A DNA stretch of 64,000 nt from CAYUET01 sp964443875 (lineage in GTDB: Bacteria; Auribacterota; JAFGBW01). Shown here one piece after another: positions 35,152 through 44,589 of this stretch; position 1 is the first letter of the stretch; every line of letters begins with the position of its first letter. The translations under genes were made by a program, and so were the position numbers. Under the pieces are notes generated by a model, which worked only from the letters and a program-made list of their open reading frames with translations, did not search any database and was not told the DNA's origin. The DNA lies in assembly GCA_964443875.1 (NCBI GenBank), contig CAYUET010000012.1, positions 1 through 64,000 on the forward strand, written 5' to 3'.

Positions 35152-36123
35152 TTATTTCCTCAGAGGAACTTTGAGAAGGGTGAATATCAGATTAATCCAG
35201 CCCTCCATCTCTGAGGGCATGAGCTGCATACCGATTGCATTGAAGGATTCAAAAGATTTGTAGAAAAATTCCTCGCACTGCCAGGTGGCTTTTTCAAAGG
35301 TGTCCGGATATTTTTCCCAGGAAGTCCATTCATTCTCTTTGTTTTTTCGGAGTTCCTCCAGCCATTTTTTCTGCCCCAGCCTGTCCGCTTCCAGAGAAAC
35401 AAGATAGTTGTGACGGCCCTGAATCAGATCCAGAGGCATGTCTTTCGCATCGTCCAGAATCTGGCAGGCATGTCCGAAATATTGGAGGGCTTCCTTTGCC
35501 TTCTGGAGAAGCGCGGGATCGACGGATTCTAAAAGTTCGGGAATCCCTAATGGGGCGGAAAAAAGCAGGGCCGTTTTTTCCAGATGGATTTTACTTAAGA
35601 TGTCAAAGGGGTGAAGAATTTCAACAGGGCGGATTTCCTCTTCACATTCTTCCAGGGCACAGGGGACTAAAAGACGAAAGGAATGGGTGTGTACTTTTGT
35701 TATCAGTCCGGGGGTATTGAATTTTTCAGTCATGAACCGGGTAAGTGCTCTGTCTGTTAATAAGAGGGTGAAAACCGAAGGAATGCGGCTGCCTTTTTCC
35801 TTTATGGCAAAAGGGAAAATGGTTTTGTATTCATCATCCAGCAGGTTATCGCAGCCAGTCACCCAGGCTCTCATGCATTGATTGATAAACGCATAGAGAG
35901 GGATAAAGGAGCTTTCTTTGAAAAGATGAAGAATAACCGATAAAAAAAGACAGCTGAACATATTTTTTTCAGGAGATTTAAACTCAGGAGGCAAAAGGCC
36001 TATGGGGCAGGCATCCCCCGAGATATCACGGACTATAGTGTGAAATTCCTCCAGCGACTGAAGATGAACCTCCAGGGCATGATGATAGAGATCTTTTCTT
36101 AAGAGAAGCTGAATGTTTTGCAT
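35152..36123 (-). CDS. Class 1 isoprenoid biosynthesis enzyme
   Basis: A 323-residue all-helical protein with two aspartate motifs in the right places for a trans-isoprenyl synthase fold: CDNLLDDEYK near residue 92 and ILDDAKDMPLDLIQGRHNY near residue 243. These would bind magnesium and the diphosphate. The rest is far from ordinary farnesyl or geranylgeranyl synthases, so it may be a prenyltransferase of unknown chain length or a terpene-synthase-like enzyme. It pairs with the methyltransferase downstream. Confidence 0.7.
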   Translation of the reverse strand: MQNIQLLLRKDLYHHALEVHLQSLEEFHTIVRDISGDACPIGLLPPEFKSPEKNMFSCLFLSVILHLFKESSFIPLYAFINQCMRAWVTGCDNLLDDEYKTIFPFAIKEKGSRIPSVFTLLLTDRALTRFMTEKFNTPGLITKVHTHSFRLLVPCALEECEEEIRPVEILHPFDILSKIHLEKTALLFSAPLGIPELLESVDPALLQKAKEALQYFGHACQILDDAKDMPLDLIQGRHNYLVSLEADRLGQKKWLEELRKNKENEWTSWEKYPDTFEKATWQCEEFFYKSFESFNAIGMQLMPSEMEGWINLIFTLLKVPLRK

Positions 36124-36335
36124 GAGGAGTGAAGTATAGGAGAGAAATTAATATTTCGTAAAGCATTAATATCAAAGTAAAATCATAATGCAGCATTTGT
36201 CCACATGATCTGCAGCTATAGTGTGTTGAGATATCCGGTTAGACTCTTGAATTCAAAATTTTGCAATCTGTATGCGTCAGAGGATCCGGACTTTTATTTT
36301 TGAACACAATCGTATTGATTGAATTCTCTTAGCGT

Positions 36336-38765
36336 TTAGGCGGCTTTTCTAAAGTCATTTTCGCTTTTAATAGACAAAGCGTGAAGGACATTCTTTGTTT
36401 CAGAGAATTTTTCCATAAGAAAATTATAAAATTCTTTTTTTCTGGAGTCCCCCGCTGCATTTTGAAGGAGGGAACCTAAAAGTTCAGATATGTAGGCTGT
36501 GTTGGTATTAACCTGGTTCCACATCCAGAATTTTAGTTGAGTATCCTGGATTTGTTTAAGCAGCGGAGGGGGAGTAACCTTACCGTCCTTGTCCATGCTC
36601 CCATAAAGATTCTGATAGGTGATATCTTTGATTTCTTTAGATTTTTCTTCATTAGTATTAGGATCAGGCTTCTCATATCCGAAGTTTGTGGCCCCTCTGA
36701 TCGTGCCGTCAGGCATTGTCCCCTGAAGGCATATTCGTCCAAGATTTTCGTAACCCTCTGACATGGAGCCGTCGGTTTGAACAACAAAATTGTTCATATC
36801 CCCCTTGAAAACGATCCAGTCCATTTTTTTATCCCTATATTTTTCCAAGTCGTTATGCCCCATAAACAGGCCAGCTCTTATTTTCCGTTGTTTGAAGGAA
36901 TCGGTTCCTCCGGTAATCGAGGGAAGCGCTTTATGTCCACCGTAATCGATAAATTTCTGTATGGATTCAGGCTTGGCTGTTTTCTTGGTATCTGAATACC
37001 AGGCGTCAACAATACTCAGGATGTCTCCGATTTCCTGCCACATAATTTCACGCAATTTTTTAGACTCCTGAGGATTTTGCATCAGACCTATGAATTTTTG
37101 TCTGGAATATTGGGAGAAGAATTTCTGGACATTGTTTTGCATGGCCTCCAGAGCTTTAAGGCCTTTACGACCCTTATAAGAGACATCGAAATCCTCTATT
37201 ATGGGATTTTTATTTTCATCGAGAGTTTCCTTAACGGGTAAGATACTATGCCAGTGGAGATTCCCGAAAGGGTCAATATAAAAAAGTCTGAAGTGTCGGC
37301 CCACCCAGTAGGCATGTTCCAGCACCTCTTTATCTTTTGAATAGTCCTCCAGATTCAATGGGTAAAAAGTGAGTTCTGGAAAATGAGTCCCCCTGGATTC
37401 ATTAAGGGCAATCATTTTTTTATTTCTGTCGGTAATCTGCTCATCAAGAAATTTCAAAGTTCCTTCCATAATGCCGGGCACGTCTTGTTTTTTACCCTCT
37501 CTTCTGCCTTTTGCGATGTCGGAATTGATTTTTTTGAGTCTTTTGACTTCCGGTTCAAGAAATTTCTCTCTGTAGTCCAAGATATCGATGGGGGCAAGAG
37601 CATCCTCTCCTTTAAGTTTGTATTTTTTATTGTAGGAATCAATCAGGGCATTGATTCTTTCCTGATTGAGTTCATCCACTTCATTGGATCCCCATGCAGC
37701 ATGGTAAACGGCTTCATGAGCCCAGTACGCCGGATGATTACTTGCTTCCTCGGCTGGGCCTTTGAATTCTCCTTTTTCAAACCATCCGGAAAATTGTTCA
37801 AGCTCATGAACCCCTAACACCCCCATCATACGCCAGAGATCATGGTTCCCGACAATAAATTTTCCGATGTGAAGTTCGCTTGTTAAATACTCCACTAGTC
37901 TGTGAGATTCTACAGGATATTTCCCGCGATCCGGGATGTCCGACATAGCTACAATCCGGATATATTTTTCCTGGGGTTTAATGTTGTTTTGTTCCAGGGC
38001 TTTTTTCAAATCCTTAACCGTAAAGAGGTTTTTATATTCACGGAGTCCGAGGGTATAGGCAATAAGAGGAATAAGGCGTCTGGCGCCCCCATGAATATCC
38101 GAAATTGCGGCAATGGTGGGGATTTTTCCGTCACCAGGATTCTTCAGTTCATTGAAAAACTGTTTATTAAGCCAGCAGAGCTCCAGAAGTTCTTTTTCCC
38201 CCTTGCCGAAGTTGAAAACAAAAGAGTCGAGAGAAAGGGTGAGGTTGACATGAGAGTTAAAAGCATCAAGGCTGGTGGCTTCTTCCTTGTTCATAAATTG
38301 ATATTTGTTCTGAAACAGGAGATCAAACTGATGGTAACCCTCAGGGGTTAATTCTCCTTTTTCGTAAAAATATTGGGAATGTTCATCAAGTTCACTCCAT
38401 TTTTGGATTTCTTCGAGCGTATGAAGGGCGAAAGGATCAACGCCCTCAAGGACTTTAAGTGCAAATGTAAAGCGGTCAGACAAGGGGTATTCCTGAATCT
38501 TATGTTTTAGAAAGATCAATCTGGCTTTTGTATGGAGATCTGTCTGAAGGATTTTATCCGTTCGGATTGTTTTTAGCCTGTTTTCATTATTTTGTTTCCA
38601 TAAATCAAGTTCTTTGAGAGCCATTTCCAGGTTGGAGGGGTTTAGTGATTTTGGCGCAAGGCAGCATCGCCTCTCTGAATCGGCGTGCAGAAAATTGACA
38701 GGAAAAAACAGCATTCCTGTGAAAAAGAGAAGAAATAAGATGTGGATTTTATAAATTTTTTTCAT
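36336..38765 (-). CDS. Large secreted metallophosphoesterase-like protein
   Basis: An 809-residue protein with a signal peptide (residues 1-28, cleaved near LHA-DS). The metallophosphoesterase motifs appear in order: ISDIHGG (222-226 region), a variant of the GD motif as SDIPDRG (275-281), GNHD (306-309), and a late GHND near residue 630. The wide separation indicates large inserts. The spacing recalls calcineurin-like and class III fructose-bisphosphatase proteins. The first motif aspartates and histidines are retained, so it could be active. The gene is alone, divergent from the Tad cluster. The substrate is unknown. Confidence 0.65.
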   Translation of the reverse strand: MKKIYKIHILFLLFFTGMLFFPVNFLHADSERRCCLAPKSLNPSNLEMALKELDLWKQNNENRLKTIRTDKILQTDLHTKARLIFLKHKIQEYPLSDRFTFALKVLEGVDPFALHTLEEIQKWSELDEHSQYFYEKGELTPEGYHQFDLLFQNKYQFMNKEEATSLDAFNSHVNLTLSLDSFVFNFGKGEKELLELCWLNKQFFNELKNPGDGKIPTIAAISDIHGGARRLIPLIAYTLGLREYKNLFTVKDLKKALEQNNIKPQEKYIRIVAMSDIPDRGKYPVESHRLVEYLTSELHIGKFIVGNHDLWRMMGVLGVHELEQFSGWFEKGEFKGPAEEASNHPAYWAHEAVYHAAWGSNEVDELNQERINALIDSYNKKYKLKGEDALAPIDILDYREKFLEPEVKRLKKINSDIAKGRREGKKQDVPGIMEGTLKFLDEQITDRNKKMIALNESRGTHFPELTFYPLNLEDYSKDKEVLEHAYWVGRHFRLFYIDPFGNLHWHSILPVKETLDENKNPIIEDFDVSYKGRKGLKALEAMQNNVQKFFSQYSRQKFIGLMQNPQESKKLREIMWQEIGDILSIVDAWYSDTKKTAKPESIQKFIDYGGHKALPSITGGTDSFKQRKIRAGLFMGHNDLEKYRDKKMDWIVFKGDMNNFVVQTDGSMSEGYENLGRICLQGTMPDGTIRGATNFGYEKPDPNTNEEKSKEIKDITYQNLYGSMDKDGKVTPPPLLKQIQDTQLKFWMWNQVNTNTAYISELLGSLLQNAAGDSRKKEFYNFLMEKFSETKNVLHALSIKSENDFRKAA

Positions 38766-38922
38766 TTTTAAGCATTCTATGAAAACAATTTACCTGATTT
38801 CAGGAATAAATCAAGGGGGAGGTGAATTTTAGAAAAATCCGGAAAGATGTTTTTGTGTTTCCCAATCCGTCAATAAATAGGTAGAATCAATTCTTATAAA
38901 CCATTTATCAAGAGGAGGAAGC

Positions 38923-39837
38923 ATGGATAGGAGAGCGGCCTTTATCATTTCCCTCATCATGGCGGTGATCGCCGTCCTGATGGTTAAAACCTACATCAAT
39001 AATCAGAAGGTGAAAGCCACAAAAAATCTGGATCTTGTCACCGTGGTTGTGGCGGGTAAAACGATCCAAAAAGGGGCATCCTTATCTGAATCCAATCTTA
39101 AAACAGGGCAGTTTCCTGAAAAATATGTCGGGGAAAGGGAAGTCCGCGCGGACAATGTTTCCATGATTTTAGGTAAAAAGGTCATTAATAATCTGGAAGA
39201 GGGCAAGCCGGTCTTATGGTCGGATGTGGAGCTTGAGAAAAGTGAAGGCTTTGCCTCTGTGATTAAGGCCGGAATGAGAGCGGTAACCGTTCCTGTTTCC
39301 AGTCTCTCCTCCATCAGCAATATGATACGCCCGGGTTCCCGTGTGGACCTCCTTTTAACTTTCGATAAATCACGTATCGAAGCTAAAAAAGAGGATGCCA
39401 GAAAGGATTCCGGAGAGGTTGTTCCGGATATGAAGAACATTCAGGCTTTCCGGGAGTATCTGATGCAGAAATACACGAAGCCCGGAGAGTCCAGTCAGAT
39501 GACCGTCCTTTTAAAACAGAATGTTCTGGTTTTGGCTGTGGGGCAAAAGTATATGGGAGATGAAATGCCATCGAGAAAGCAGGACAGTTACTCGGAAGTG
39601 ACTCTGCTGGCGACGCCCGCTGCCGCCCAGGAACTGGTGCATGCGCTGACCATGGGGCAGATTTCCTTTATTTTGCGTAATGATACGGATGTGGAAAAAA
39701 ATGTGGTCACTCCCTCAACGGATGATTCGGTTTTCAGGTCTGCCATTACGGCCTCCATTTCTCAGACAGGGGAAGAGGTTTCTGAAGCCAAACCGGCTGA
39801 GTCTGACGGGCAGAGCGTTCAGCCGGAAGTTCAATAA
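38923..39837 (+). CDS. cpaB: Flp/Tad pilus assembly protein CpaB/RcpC
   Basis: A 304-residue inner-membrane-anchored protein. A single N-terminal membrane helix (about 7-23) is followed by an SAF domain (VVVAGKTIQKGASLSESNLK) and the RcpC/CpaB region with RAVTVPVSSLSSISNMIRPG. CpaB acts in the periplasm in assembly of the Tad secretin complex. The C-terminus is Ser/Glu-rich. It leads the cluster, with AAGAGGAGG before its ATG. Confidence 0.9.
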   Translation: MDRRAAFIISLIMAVIAVLMVKTYINNQKVKATKNLDLVTVVVAGKTIQKGASLSESNLKTGQFPEKYVGEREVRADNVSMILGKKVINNLEEGKPVLWSDVELEKSEGFASVIKAGMRAVTVPVSSLSSISNMIRPGSRVDLLLTFDKSRIEAKKEDARKDSGEVVPDMKNIQAFREYLMQKYTKPGESSQMTVLLKQNVLVLAVGQKYMGDEMPSRKQDSYSEVTLLATPAAAQELVHALTMGQISFILRNDTDVEKNVVTPSTDDSVFRSAITASISQTGEEVSEAKPAESDGQSVQPEVQ

Positions 39838-39841
39838 TTTT

Positions 39842-41419
39842 ATGGCATTCCTTCTGTTCAGGGATAATACACGGACGGATTTGACCAGCCTTCTTCCCGG
39901 TCAGGAAAAGGTATTCGGTTCCGCCTATGATTGTGATATCCAGTCTTTTGAGGCAAAGGTCGCAGAACGTCATGTGGTTTTTTTTAAACAGGGAGAGGAT
40001 TATTACCTGAAACCCTTTTCCAAAAAAAATTCATTTTTTATTCAGGACAGGGAAGAAAATAATGAAACGCTTCTTAAACATAAGGATGTGATCCGCATCG
40101 GAGAAGACCGCCTGGAGTTTTATCTCCGTGAGCCTGATCAGGGGACTCCGGAGGAACGAAAAGATCAGCTTAAAATGAAGCTTCACAAATTTCTTCTGGA
40201 GAGAATCAATTTAAAAAAGATCCGCAGCGGAGACGACAGTCTGAAAACTAAGGCCCTGGAGATCATTGAACAGCTTATTAATGAATTTGAGACGGAGATC
40301 ATAAAGCTTTGCCCGAAAGAAGTTTTTAAAAAAGAGATCACAAATGAGGCCTTAGGGCTTGGTATTCTGGAGGAGTTTCTTTCAGATCCGGAAATAACGG
40401 AAATCATGGTTAAAAATGCCAGAACGATTTATCTGGAAAAGAAGGGTAAACTTCAGCCTGCACAGAAGACCTTTTTAAACAATGAGCAGCTTTTGGGAGT
40501 CATTGAGCGGATTGTGTCACCCCTGGGCCGCAGAATAGACGAAAGCTCTCCCATTGTGGACGCCCGTTTGTCTGATGGGTCCCGTGTGAATGCGGTCATC
40601 CCGCCTATCGCTCTCGACGGTCCTGCGCTCACCATCCGTAAATTTTCGAAAACCCCTTTCAAGGTTCCTGATCTGATCCGATTCGGAGCCTTAACTGAAG
40701 ACATGGCGGCTCTCATTGGCCTTGCCGTTAAGTACCGTCAGAACATCGTTATTTCAGGGGGAACAGGATCAGGAAAAACCACCCTTCTCAACGTGTCGGC
40801 TTCCTTTATTCCTTGCGATGAACGTATTGTAACCATTGAAGATTCAGCGGAGCTTCAGCTTCCCCAGGATCATGTTATCCGACTGGAGGCAAGACCAGCC
40901 AATATAGAGGGCAGGGGACGCATCAGCATCCGGGATCTGGTGATTAATTCTCTGCGTATGCGTCCTGATCGCGTGGTGGTAGGCGAATGCCGCGGCGGTG
41001 AATCTCTGGACATGCTTCAGGCCATGAATACGGGGCATGACGGTTCCATGACCACGCTTCACGCGAACGCCCCCAAGGATGCCCTGGCAAGGCTTGAAAC
41101 CATGGTCCTTATGTCCGGCATGGAGCTTCCTTCACGGGCTATCCGCGAACAGATCGCCATGGCCGTGAATATCATCATTCAACAGGCCCGGCTTGCGGAC
41201 GGTCAGCGCAAGATTACCCATATCACGGAGATTACAGGGATTGATGAAACGGAAATACATTATGAGCATATTGTCCTTTTCCGTCAGACCGGAATTTCTC
41301 CGGATGGAAAAATTTTGGGACAGCATGAGTTTACAGGTTATATTCCCCGGTTTATAAAAGTTCTTCAGGAAAAGGGAATAGAGATGCCTATGAATCTTTT
41401 TGCTCAGAAACCAGCCTGA
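39842..41419 (+). CDS. cpaF: FHA-CpaF fusion: Tad secretion ATPase
   Basis: A 525-residue protein. The first 95 residues resemble an FHA domain (VFGSAYDCDIQ, then AERH where SxxH is usual, then IRIGEDRLEF). The rest is a typical CpaF/TadA ATPase: Walker A in SGGTGSGKTTLLN, Walker B in DRVVVGECRGGESLDMLQA, and the HANAPKDALARLETM segment. The hexameric ATPase drives pilus polymerisation. The start at 39842 follows cpaB by 4 bases; an upstream in-frame extension to 39680 overlaps cpaB and does not look like protein. FHA fusions can couple pilus activity to phosphothreonine signals, although the missing Ser may weaken binding. Confidence 0.9.
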   Translation: MAFLLFRDNTRTDLTSLLPGQEKVFGSAYDCDIQSFEAKVAERHVVFFKQGEDYYLKPFSKKNSFFIQDREENNETLLKHKDVIRIGEDRLEFYLREPDQGTPEERKDQLKMKLHKFLLERINLKKIRSGDDSLKTKALEIIEQLINEFETEIIKLCPKEVFKKEITNEALGLGILEEFLSDPEITEIMVKNARTIYLEKKGKLQPAQKTFLNNEQLLGVIERIVSPLGRRIDESSPIVDARLSDGSRVNAVIPPIALDGPALTIRKFSKTPFKVPDLIRFGALTEDMAALIGLAVKYRQNIVISGGTGSGKTTLLNVSASFIPCDERIVTIEDSAELQLPQDHVIRLEARPANIEGRGRISIRDLVINSLRMRPDRVVVGECRGGESLDMLQAMNTGHDGSMTTLHANAPKDALARLETMVLMSGMELPSRAIREQIAMAVNIIIQQARLADGQRKITHITEITGIDETEIHYEHIVLFRQTGISPDGKILGQHEFTGYIPRFIKVLQEKGIEMPMNLFAQKPA

Positions 41420-41436
41420 AAGAAAAGGAGGAACGC

Positions 41437-42330
41437 ATGACTGAAACAGTCGTTTTACTTTTGCTTTTTCTTTCCCTCGCTTATTCCTTCTTTTTTTTAT
41501 TTTCCAGAGTTGTCCTTGAAAATCCTCTCCGCCGGTTTCCAAAATCTTCCGGCGGCAAGCTCAGCGAAGAGGATCTTCAGAAAAGACTCCGGGAATATGA
41601 AGAAAATTTTATTTTTGTCACGCCGCAGAAGCTGAAATCCCGTCAGCAGAGTTATTCCATTCTTTTCGGGATGATCGGGCTTCCCGGTTTTTTCGGCGGA
41701 GCGGGGTCTGGTATTTTTTTATGTCTGATTCTGGCTCTTGCCGGATATTTTGTTCCGCTTTTAATGATCCGATCCGAGGTGGAAAAAAGGAGGAAAGCTT
41801 TTGCCTCACAGATTCTGGACATGCTGGAAACGGTTTCAAACGGTCTTAAGGCGGGGCTTTCCTTTTCACAGGCTCTGGAAGCCGCTGCAGAACAGACTCC
41901 AGATCCAATGGGGGAAGAACTTCATTATCTGCTTCGCCAGAACAGTCTGGGGGTGAATCTGGATGACGCGCTTGCCAAAATGGCGGACCGGATGAAAAAT
42001 GATAATTTCAGCCTTGTGGTTTCTGCTGTAACGGTTACCCGTCAGCTTGGAGGTAACCTCCCTGAAATTTTTAAATCGATCGGAGAAACCCTCCGGGAGC
42101 GTGAAATGATGGAAGGAAAGATTATTGCTCTGACTTCCCAGGGCCGGATGCAGGCCGCTTTGATGGGCGCCATGCCTTTTCTGCTCATGATCGGAATTTA
42201 TTTTCTGGATAAGAAAACCATCCTGCCTCTTTTTATAACCCCCATGGGGTGGGGGCTTCTGACGGGGATGGTTTTTTTGAATGCGGTGGGATTTATTGTG
42301 ATCAAGAAAATTGTAGACATTGACATATAG
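41437..42330 (+). CDS. tadB: Tad inner-membrane platform protein TadB
   Basis: A 297-residue T2SSF-domain protein. Membrane segments lie near residues 1-22, 70-110 and in the last 60 residues. The central cytoplasmic region carries ILDMLETVSNGLKAGLSFSQAL and GGNLPEIFKSIGETLRER, typical of TadB. It forms the inner-membrane platform with TadC on which CpaF acts. It follows cpaF by 17 bases and is preceded by a strong AAAGGAGG. Confidence 0.92.
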   Translation: MTETVVLLLLFLSLAYSFFFLFSRVVLENPLRRFPKSSGGKLSEEDLQKRLREYEENFIFVTPQKLKSRQQSYSILFGMIGLPGFFGGAGSGIFLCLILALAGYFVPLLMIRSEVEKRRKAFASQILDMLETVSNGLKAGLSFSQALEAAAEQTPDPMGEELHYLLRQNSLGVNLDDALAKMADRMKNDNFSLVVSAVTVTRQLGGNLPEIFKSIGETLREREMMEGKIIALTSQGRMQAALMGAMPFLLMIGIYFLDKKTILPLFITPMGWGLLTGMVFLNAVGFIVIKKIVDIDI

Positions 42331-42342
42331 GGAGAGCCTTTG

Positions 42343-43257
42343 ATGGGAGTTGTTTATCTTATTTATCTCATCGTCTTTTTTGCGGCGGGTATTGCCGGAT
42401 ATGCGTTTCTGATCTCATTTAAGGGCAGGAGACCGATGCCCTCCATTCACGGAGCCCCGCGGAATCCGCGGCATGAGTCCGTAAAATTTTTTTCAGACCG
42501 GGCTCAAAAAACATTCCCCTTCCTTTATAAAAATAAAAGGGTGGCGCCTATTTTCCGGAAACTTGAAAATCTTCTGGATAAGGCCGGCCTTTCCAGTGAA
42601 TATTCTCCTGAGGAATTTTTCACCTTTTCTCTTCTGGGATCCGCTTCCGGATTTATTCTTTCTGTGCTGAGCACCCTGGCCTTGTTTTATTCAGAAACTG
42701 TAGACGAGTTTGGTTTTTTACATGCGTTTATTATTATTGTTCTTTTTACCGGTTTCGGATATTTCGGCCCTTTCATCAAATTAAACGAGCTCATCAGCGC
42801 CCGAAGGAAGTCAATTTTAAGGGCTTTGCCGTTTACTCTCGACCTCATTACGGTTTCCGTGGAAGCAGGACTTGATTTTGGAAACGCGGTTCAGAGGATT
42901 ATCGACCGGGGAGAGATGAATGAACTTCATTATGAATTTTATCTTTTTTTAAATGAAACCAAGCTCGGGAAACGGAAAATAGATGCCCTGGAGCGGATGG
43001 CGAAACGGATTGATATTCCCAGGGTGACTTCGATTTTAGGAAGCCTTATGCAGGCTGAAGAACTCGGTATGAGGATCGGACAGATTCTTAGAATCCAGTC
43101 CCAAAGCCTGAGGACACGGCGAATGCAGACAGCTGAAAAATCTGCTTTGGAGGCCCCGGTGAAAATGCTGATCCCTCTTGCCATTTTCATATTTCCCGCA
43201 GTATTTATTGTGCTTTTAGGGCCCATGATCATTCAATTCATGACCCGGGGAGGATAA
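42343..43257 (+). CDS. tadC: Tad inner-membrane platform protein TadC
   Basis: A 304-residue partner of TadB with the same T2SSF fold. It has FTLDLITVSVEAGLDFGNAVQRI and AEELGMRIGQILRIQSQSLR, and C-terminal membrane helices. I used the ATG at 42343 with GGAGAG upstream; a TTG one codon earlier is possible. The pilin, secretin (cpaC), prepilin peptidase and TadZ genes are not in the window and must be elsewhere, or this is an incomplete set. Confidence 0.92.
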   Translation: MGVVYLIYLIVFFAAGIAGYAFLISFKGRRPMPSIHGAPRNPRHESVKFFSDRAQKTFPFLYKNKRVAPIFRKLENLLDKAGLSSEYSPEEFFTFSLLGSASGFILSVLSTLALFYSETVDEFGFLHAFIIIVLFTGFGYFGPFIKLNELISARRKSILRALPFTLDLITVSVEAGLDFGNAVQRIIDRGEMNELHYEFYLFLNETKLGKRKIDALERMAKRIDIPRVTSILGSLMQAEELGMRIGQILRIQSQSLRTRRMQTAEKSALEAPVKMLIPLAIFIFPAVFIVLLGPMIIQFMTRGG

Positions 43258-43259
43258 AA

Positions 43260-43619
43260 ATGATTAAGGCAGCACTCACAAACCGAAGTAAAAATGTCGT
43301 TGTATTGCCAAAGCTTCTGGTTACGGATACACTTATGGAAAAATGCAAAGGGCTTATTCCCTTTAAAGGGCTCTCTCCGGATGAGGGGCTTTTGATTCCC
43401 GGATGCAGAAGTATTCATACCTTTTTGATGCGGTTTTCCATTGATTGTTATTTTTTAGATGAGGAGAACAAAGTGCTTAAAATTGTAAGGAATGTGGAAC
43501 CCTGCAGAATGTCTTTTGGCGCCTGGGGAACAGAACATGTGCTGGAGGTTTCTTCTGAAAGCGGTAAAACTCTGAATATAGATCTCAACGATCTGCTTGA
43601 AATCAAGGAGACGGAATGA
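43260..43619 (+). CDS. DUF192 family protein
   Basis: A 119-residue protein of the DUF192 family. Markers are DTLMEKCKGLIPFKGL, SIHTFLMRFSIDCYFLD and ILKIVRNVEPCRMS-like segments, with TEHVLEVSSESG at the end. The function is not established; members are sometimes found with pilus or secreted-protein genes. It begins three bases after tadC and overlaps the lipoprotein gene by four bases, so it belongs to this operon. Confidence 0.85.
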   Translation: MIKAALTNRSKNVVVLPKLLVTDTLMEKCKGLIPFKGLSPDEGLLIPGCRSIHTFLMRFSIDCYFLDEENKVLKIVRNVEPCRMSFGAWGTEHVLEVSSESGKTLNIDLNDLLEIKETE

Positions 43620-44584
43620 AAACAGACATCAAATTTTTCCTGTTTCTGATTCAGTTGGTTATTCTCGGAGGGTGTCTGCCCTCGCTTAATCCGGATCCAT
43701 GGAAACAATACGAGGAATCCCGGCATGGAATCCGGTTTGAACTTCCCGATTTGATGATCCGTACCACCAAAAAAAACCTGTGGGGATTTAAGGAATGGAA
43801 AGATCCCCAGCTTCCCTTGACCTTTACTTTTAAGGCCGGATGGAATCAGGATCTGCGCTTTTTTCCGCTGGAAATGTGTCTGGACATGTATTTTTCCTCT
43901 TATAGGGCCAAATATCCCCGAAGTGCACTTTACGTGGATTCTATTATTCCTTTTATTCTCAGTTCAGGGATTCAGGCCATAGGGTTTAATGCCATTGACG
44001 GGGATACTCTTTTTCAGGGAATTTATACCGTCGAAAACAACCGCTATTATATGATTTTTCTCAAATATCCCAAAGAAATGGCTGAGAAAAAAGAGGTGAA
44101 AGAGCTTTGGAGCCGTCTTAAAAAGACACTGAGTATTATCCGTCTGCCGGATCACCGAAAATATCTTAAACATCTTTTAAATGAAAAACAGGGGGAGAAA
44201 AAAGCCAATATCAAAGATATTCTTGACTATGGACAGCAGCTTATGTCGCTAAAGGAGGCCTACTCAAAGAATTATCCTCAGGCCATCATGGAATTCAGAA
44301 AGGCTTTGGGAATCATGGAAAACATGACGCCTAAACCTTCAGAGTTTCACAGGGCACTGCGTCTCATTTTTATAGCCCGAGAGCTGCAGAGAAAAGCCTA
44401 TGAAAAACATTATACTCTGCTGACCGCCGCCGTTAAACTTTCTAAATGGGAAGAAGCCAGAAAGGAAGCGCTGATTCTGCTGGAACTTTTAAGTGATGAC
44501 CGTGAAAATCCTCAGGCCAAGGCGGCCAGAGACAATTACCGGTTTGTCATGAAGTCTTTATCCAAGGCTCAAAAACAGGAATAA
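43616..44584 (+). CDS. Hypothetical lipoprotein of the Tad operon
   Basis: A 322-residue protein with a lipoprotein signal; the lipobox is LGGC (Cys about residue 20). The N-terminal half looks like a compact alpha/beta domain (RHGIRFELPDLM to YYMIFLKYP), and the C-terminal half is helical with possible TPR-type repeats (YPQAIMEFRKALG). I do not recognise a named family. Four-base overlap with DUF192 and a 5-base gap to the FHA gene tie it to the cluster. It could help anchor the Tad channel in the outer membrane. Confidence 0.75.
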   Translation: MKTDIKFFLFLIQLVILGGCLPSLNPDPWKQYEESRHGIRFELPDLMIRTTKKNLWGFKEWKDPQLPLTFTFKAGWNQDLRFFPLEMCLDMYFSSYRAKYPRSALYVDSIIPFILSSGIQAIGFNAIDGDTLFQGIYTVENNRYYMIFLKYPKEMAEKKEVKELWSRLKKTLSIIRLPDHRKYLKHLLNEKQGEKKANIKDILDYGQQLMSLKEAYSKNYPQAIMEFRKALGIMENMTPKPSEFHRALRLIFIARELQRKAYEKHYTLLTAAVKLSKWEEARKEALILLELLSDDRENPQAKAARDNYRFVMKSLSKAQKQE

Positions 44585-44589
44585 GAATC

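Noticed and set aside
37383..37817. 144-codon frame opposite the metallophosphoesterase-like gene
   Set aside because: Antisense to a longer frame with signal peptide and ordered motifs.
39680..39841. Upstream extension of cpaF
   Set aside because: Overlaps the real cpaB frame and has Arg/Pro-rich out-of-frame character.
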